From assembly GCF_002157205.1 (NCBI RefSeq), contig NZ_CP021358.1, positions 3,038,001 through 3,102,000 on the forward strand: a stretch of 64,000 nt of DNA. The letters are read 5' to 3'. A program made the translations under genes and the position numbers. Origin of the DNA: Kushneria marisflavi (lineage in GTDB: Bacteria > Pseudomonadota > Gammaproteobacteria > Pseudomonadales > Halomonadaceae). This document shows, piece by piece, positions 61,321-64,000 of the stretch. A model generated the notes under the pieces. The model saw only the letters and a list, made by a program, of their open reading frames with translations, was not told the DNA's origin and searched no databases. Position 1 is the first letter of the stretch; each line of letters starts with the position of its first letter.

Positions 61321-63051
61321 ATGTTTCCAGATTCCAATCTCAATGCAAGCAAGGCGCGCCATCTGGACATCGGCGCGCCGGATCAGATCGTTGAAACCTT
61401 TGCCGACCTGATCAAGAGCGATGCTCGGCTCACGATTCGTTTTGAAGACCTTGATGTTCAGTATCCCGTGACGCTGGCCCTTTTGGACCGTGATCTGCAC
61501 CAGTGTGTGCTCAGAGCCAGTGCCCTCAGGGACCTCGATTCGCTGCTGACCCAGCGTCTTCCCTTCTATTTTGATATCCAGTACAGCTCGATGACGATGA
61601 CCAGCGCCATGATGCGTCCGCTCAAGATCAGCGGGCAGGGCGACTGGATCGATATTCGTGCGGCGCTGCCCGTATCGCTCAAGCTGACCCGCCAGCGCAA
61701 TCTGTTTCGGGCCACGCTCGAACGCGGCATGAAGGTCAACATGCTCATGACCGCGCAGCGAGGGGGCAACGAGGTAGAGGGACGGCTGGTGGATCTCTCT
61801 ATTGGCGGTTGTCTGATTGCGGTGTCGGTCAATGACGCGATCAATTTTCAGATCGGTATGCCGCTGCATCAGCTGCGGGCGGTCTTTCCCAATTCCGAGG
61901 TCTTTGACGCGAGCGGCTGCGTGCGTCACATGCGCTGCAGCGATGACAATAGCGATGTGCTGGTCGGCATTGTCTTTGATGCCAGCCTGGCCGATTTTGA
62001 GCGCAAGGTATGGTTTTATGTGCGCGAAATCGAGCGCGAGGCCGTGCGTCTGGATGCCCCGGTAGAGCGGGCAGTGGCCCCTTCAAGGCTTTTTAACGAA
62101 GGCAGTGCCGCCCTTGAGATGGAGCCTGTCGCTTCTCCTCAGGAAGAGGCGCTGGTGTCACTGCCCCTGTTTGATAACGTCAAGAGCATTGCCCGCGCGC
62201 TGGGCGTTCAATTGATCAATCTGCAGGCCGGCATGAGTCTGGAAACAGCGGTGCTTTGCGAGCAGGCGCGCATGCTGCTGTCGCTGTTGCAGGAAGATCG
62301 TCAGGCGCTTTTGTATGCACTGGCCTGTGTCGAGCCTCACTCCACGCCGCTGGTCTGTCATGGATTATCGGTGGCCGCGCGCCTGGCCGATCTGGAAAGT
62401 GGTGATCGCACCACGGAGCAGATCGTGCAGATGATGGCCTGTGCGATGGTGCATGACTTCGGCAAGATCCTGCTCCCCGAAAACGTGCGGCTGCATCAGG
62501 GCAGCATGGACCATTCGATGCTGTCGCATCTGCACGCCCACGTGGAACTGCTGCGCTTTCGCATCGAAAGAGACGGGGTTTCCTCCGACATGCGCCGTGA
62601 TGTACTGCTGAGTATCAACGAGCGACTCGATGGCAGTGGCTATCCACGCGCCCTGAAAGGGCACTCGCTGAATCGTCTGGCACGCATGGCCGCGGTGGTA
62701 GACGCCGTGGATGCCATGAGTCGGCCACGTTCGGATCGACCCGCCTGGCTGGCGCTGGACATCTATCGCCACATCTTCAACGCCGGTAGCCAGTTTGATA
62801 CTGCCAGCGTCAATCGTTACGTCAAACGCTATGGATTTACCCCGATCGGTTCTCTGGTGACCTTTTCCAGCGGCTTTCAGGCCTGGGTCATGCGTCTTGA
62901 TGCCAGAGGGCAGCCATCGCGAGTGCGGGTGGTACGTGAACTGACGCATGACAAGCGCATGAATCAGATGCTTGAAGGGGAGGAGCTGGTACAGCTGGGG
63001 TCGCTTGAAGGCTGTGTCGGACGTCATGACAGCGCCATGACGCCCTGGTAA
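61321..63051 (+). CDS. c-di-GMP protein: YcgR-N-like, PilZ and HD-GYP domains
   Basis: This protein of about 576 residues has three parts. The first 110 residues resemble the YcgR flagellar-brake N-domain. A PilZ domain follows, with the c-di-GMP motifs RQRNLFR and DLSIGG. The C-terminal half is HD-GYP: HGLSVAARLADLE, the HDFGK metal site, HLHAHVELL and ERLDGSGYPRALKGH, which together support c-di-GMP hydrolysis. A single protein thus both binds and degrades c-di-GMP, and could control motility. ATG 61321 (MFPDSN) has GTGGAT upstream; a GTG at 61309 is possible. No transmembrane segment is seen. Confidence 0.85.
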   Translation: MFPDSNLNASKARHLDIGAPDQIVETFADLIKSDARLTIRFEDLDVQYPVTLALLDRDLHQCVLRASALRDLDSLLTQRLPFYFDIQYSSMTMTSAMMRPLKISGQGDWIDIRAALPVSLKLTRQRNLFRATLERGMKVNMLMTAQRGGNEVEGRLVDLSIGGCLIAVSVNDAINFQIGMPLHQLRAVFPNSEVFDASGCVRHMRCSDDNSDVLVGIVFDASLADFERKVWFYVREIEREAVRLDAPVERAVAPSRLFNEGSAALEMEPVASPQEEALVSLPLFDNVKSIARALGVQLINLQAGMSLETAVLCEQARMLLSLLQEDRQALLYALACVEPHSTPLVCHGLSVAARLADLESGDRTTEQIVQMMACAMVHDFGKILLPENVRLHQGSMDHSMLSHLHAHVELLRFRIERDGVSSDMRRDVLLSINERLDGSGYPRALKGHSLNRLARMAAVVDAVDAMSRPRSDRPAWLALDIYRHIFNAGSQFDTASVNRYVKRYGFTPIGSLVTFSSGFQAWVMRLDARGQPSRVRVVRELTHDKRMNQMLEGEELVQLGSLEGCVGRHDSAMTPW

Positions 63052-63073
63052 CCTCCTAGCGCGAGAAGATGGA

Positions 63074-63403
63074 TCAGCGCGAGAAGGTAGCGCGATCGGT
63101 TTCCACTATCTCGACAATGGCGCTCATGTGCCCGCCTAAATGCTCATTGATGGTGGCCAGCAGAGCGGTTGAAAGCGCCTGGCGCTGCTCCTGCGTTCGC
63201 CCGGCAAACAGACGCACCTGCAGCATGGCAAAGGGTTTTGCCTCGCCGGCCTGACGCGTGTGAAACAGGGGAAGCGTGGCGACCTTGATCGCGCGTGCTT
63301 CAAAGAGCCCTGAATCCAGCGCGCAGTGATGCAGGGCGTCCATCAACGGGGCAAGCGTGTCATCACCGAGCTCCCGAGGATGGTGGAAAAGCAGTGTGGG
63401 CAT
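63074..63403 (-). CDS. 5-carboxymethyl-2-hydroxymuconate isomerase-family tautomerase
   Basis: This 109-residue protein of the tautomerase superfamily (CHMI/HpaF type) uses an N-terminal Pro as base. It begins MPTLLFHHPRELG, and so after Met removal has Pro1, which fixes the start at 63403 rather than the upstream ATG at 63448. Later stretches match the family: ATLPLFHTRQAGEAKPFAML, then LFAGRTQEQRQALS. No other homoprotocatechuate genes are nearby, so the natural substrate is uncertain. Confidence 0.85.
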   Translation of the reverse strand: MPTLLFHHPRELGDDTLAPLMDALHHCALDSGLFEARAIKVATLPLFHTRQAGEAKPFAMLQVRLFAGRTQEQRQALSTALLATINEHLGGHMSAIVEIVETDRATFSR

Positions 63404-63444
63404 ATCGATGGTCCGTAGTGAAGGTCTTTCAGTCACGGTGGTTG

Positions 63445-63915
63445 TCAACCATGGGCGCGCTGATGGGCCTTTTTGCGTTTCAGATAGTCCTCGTCTTCGC
63501 GAACCTTTATCCAGACCTTTTCAAAGATGGCCGCTGATTTGGCCTTTTCCTCGTCAATGTCACGCTCGCGAATCTCGCCATTTTTATCGTATTTGCGCCC
63601 GCCAGGATAGTTGGCGTAGCGCCGGGCGCGGGTATGGCCCATCTGGATGAACTTGCGTGCCATATCCATGCCGACAAAATCATCATGGGCGCGGTAATCT
63701 TCAAACATTTCCAGAAGCTTTTGCGATGAGGCATGAGCGTCAGCCGGCGTCTTGAAGCGCCAGTGCGGCAGCAACTCTCCCTTGTAGGGTTCAACGGTCA
63801 GTACGCCCTGCTCGCCGCGGCCTACGCGATAATGTTCCGGGTGCCTGCGGCAGTCCGGCTTCTCGCCATCATTCTGATGTGGCTGGCCGGTCAGGGCAGC
63901 CTTTGATGTGCTCAT
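63445..63915 (-). CDS. DUF4385-like conserved protein
   Basis: This is a 156-residue cytoplasmic protein with no known function. Conserved blocks as I recall the family are PEHYRVGRGEQGVLTVEPYK, LLPHWRFKTPADA, DFVGMDMARKFIQMGHTRAR and RYANYPGGRKYDKNGE, followed by a highly charged C-terminus (VWIKVREDEDYLKRKKAHQR). It has no signal or membrane segment. It lies upstream of the CHMI-type gene on the same strand. The family name is from memory; confidence that it is a real gene is high. Confidence 0.8.
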   Translation of the reverse strand: MSTSKAALTGQPHQNDGEKPDCRRHPEHYRVGRGEQGVLTVEPYKGELLPHWRFKTPADAHASSQKLLEMFEDYRAHDDFVGMDMARKFIQMGHTRARRYANYPGGRKYDKNGEIRERDIDEEKAKSAAIFEKVWIKVREDEDYLKRKKAHQRAHG

Positions 63916-64000
63916 GCCTTCATCCTGTCATCCGTGAGTTGGCCTTTAAGGCAGTTCATGAAGCGATGCTGAAATACCCGGCCACATCATGTGCTCAAAA

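Overview
The window is GC-rich gammaproteobacterial chromosome. The gene set (parE-parC next to yqiA, cysDN, cmoA/cmoB/cmoM, greB, serB, a porin, and an nspC-type carboxynorspermidine decarboxylase) together with the sequence style suggests a halophilic member of the Halomonadaceae (Halomonas/Kushneria-like). That placement is inference from protein sequence, not from a marker gene search.

Left chromosomal part (1-11.3 kb): the 3' end of nspC; two MFS transporters (CynX/NimT-like and NepI-like); a HAD phosphatase; a small secreted Gly-rich protein; a tripartite tricarboxylate transport locus (TctC binding protein plus a fused TctA-TctB membrane protein) beside a GalD/PrpF-type tautomerase and a divergent LysR regulator; and a GNAT acetyltransferase gene broken by a small deletion.

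Genomic island (about 11.35-39.54 kb): a 28-kb element integrated into a tRNA-Arg(CCT) gene. An imperfect 45-bp direct repeat of the tRNA 3' half marks both ends (11317-11361 and 39497-39541), and an identical 25-bp tandem motif sits inside each end. It encodes a DUF4102 tyrosine integrase, a NERD-domain SF1 helicase, and a complete type-I-like BREX phage-defence system: brxA, brxB, brxC, pglX, pglZ, brxL. The BREX operon carries two insertions. Between brxC and pglX lies a translationally coupled pair, a RecQ-like helicase fused to a phosphoribosyltransferase, and a DprA/SLOG protein with a C-terminal winged helix. Between pglX and pglZ lies a DUF262-DUF1524 (GmrSD/BrxU-like) type IV restriction enzyme. 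The middle of pglX is strikingly AT-rich compared with both flanks, as if its target-recognition region had been replaced. The island's right arm carries a replication/regulation module (DUF927 helicase-like protein, a Toprim protein lacking the usual Glu, AlpA) with 9-bp-periodic CGGAACC motifs, followed by poorly conserved genes.

Right chromosomal part (39.5-64 kb): the tRNA-Arg(CCT) gene, cmoM, rsmC, greB, nudF, a DUF1249 gene, cpdA, cysDN, a porin, an adaptive-response pair (Ada-AraC-AlkA fusion overlapping ogt), a frameshifted hemS-like gene behind a Fur box, cmoB-cmoA, pgi, yqiA-parE-parC, serB, a YcgR_N/PilZ/HD-GYP c-di-GMP protein, a CHMI-type tautomerase and a DUF4385-like gene.

How it fits together: the island is a mobile defence island. 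Its core protects DNA by PglX methylation and blocks phage through BrxC, PglZ and BrxL. The GmrSD-like enzyme would complement this against phages with modified DNA. The RecQ-PRTase/DprA pair is the part whose role I cannot assign from known systems.
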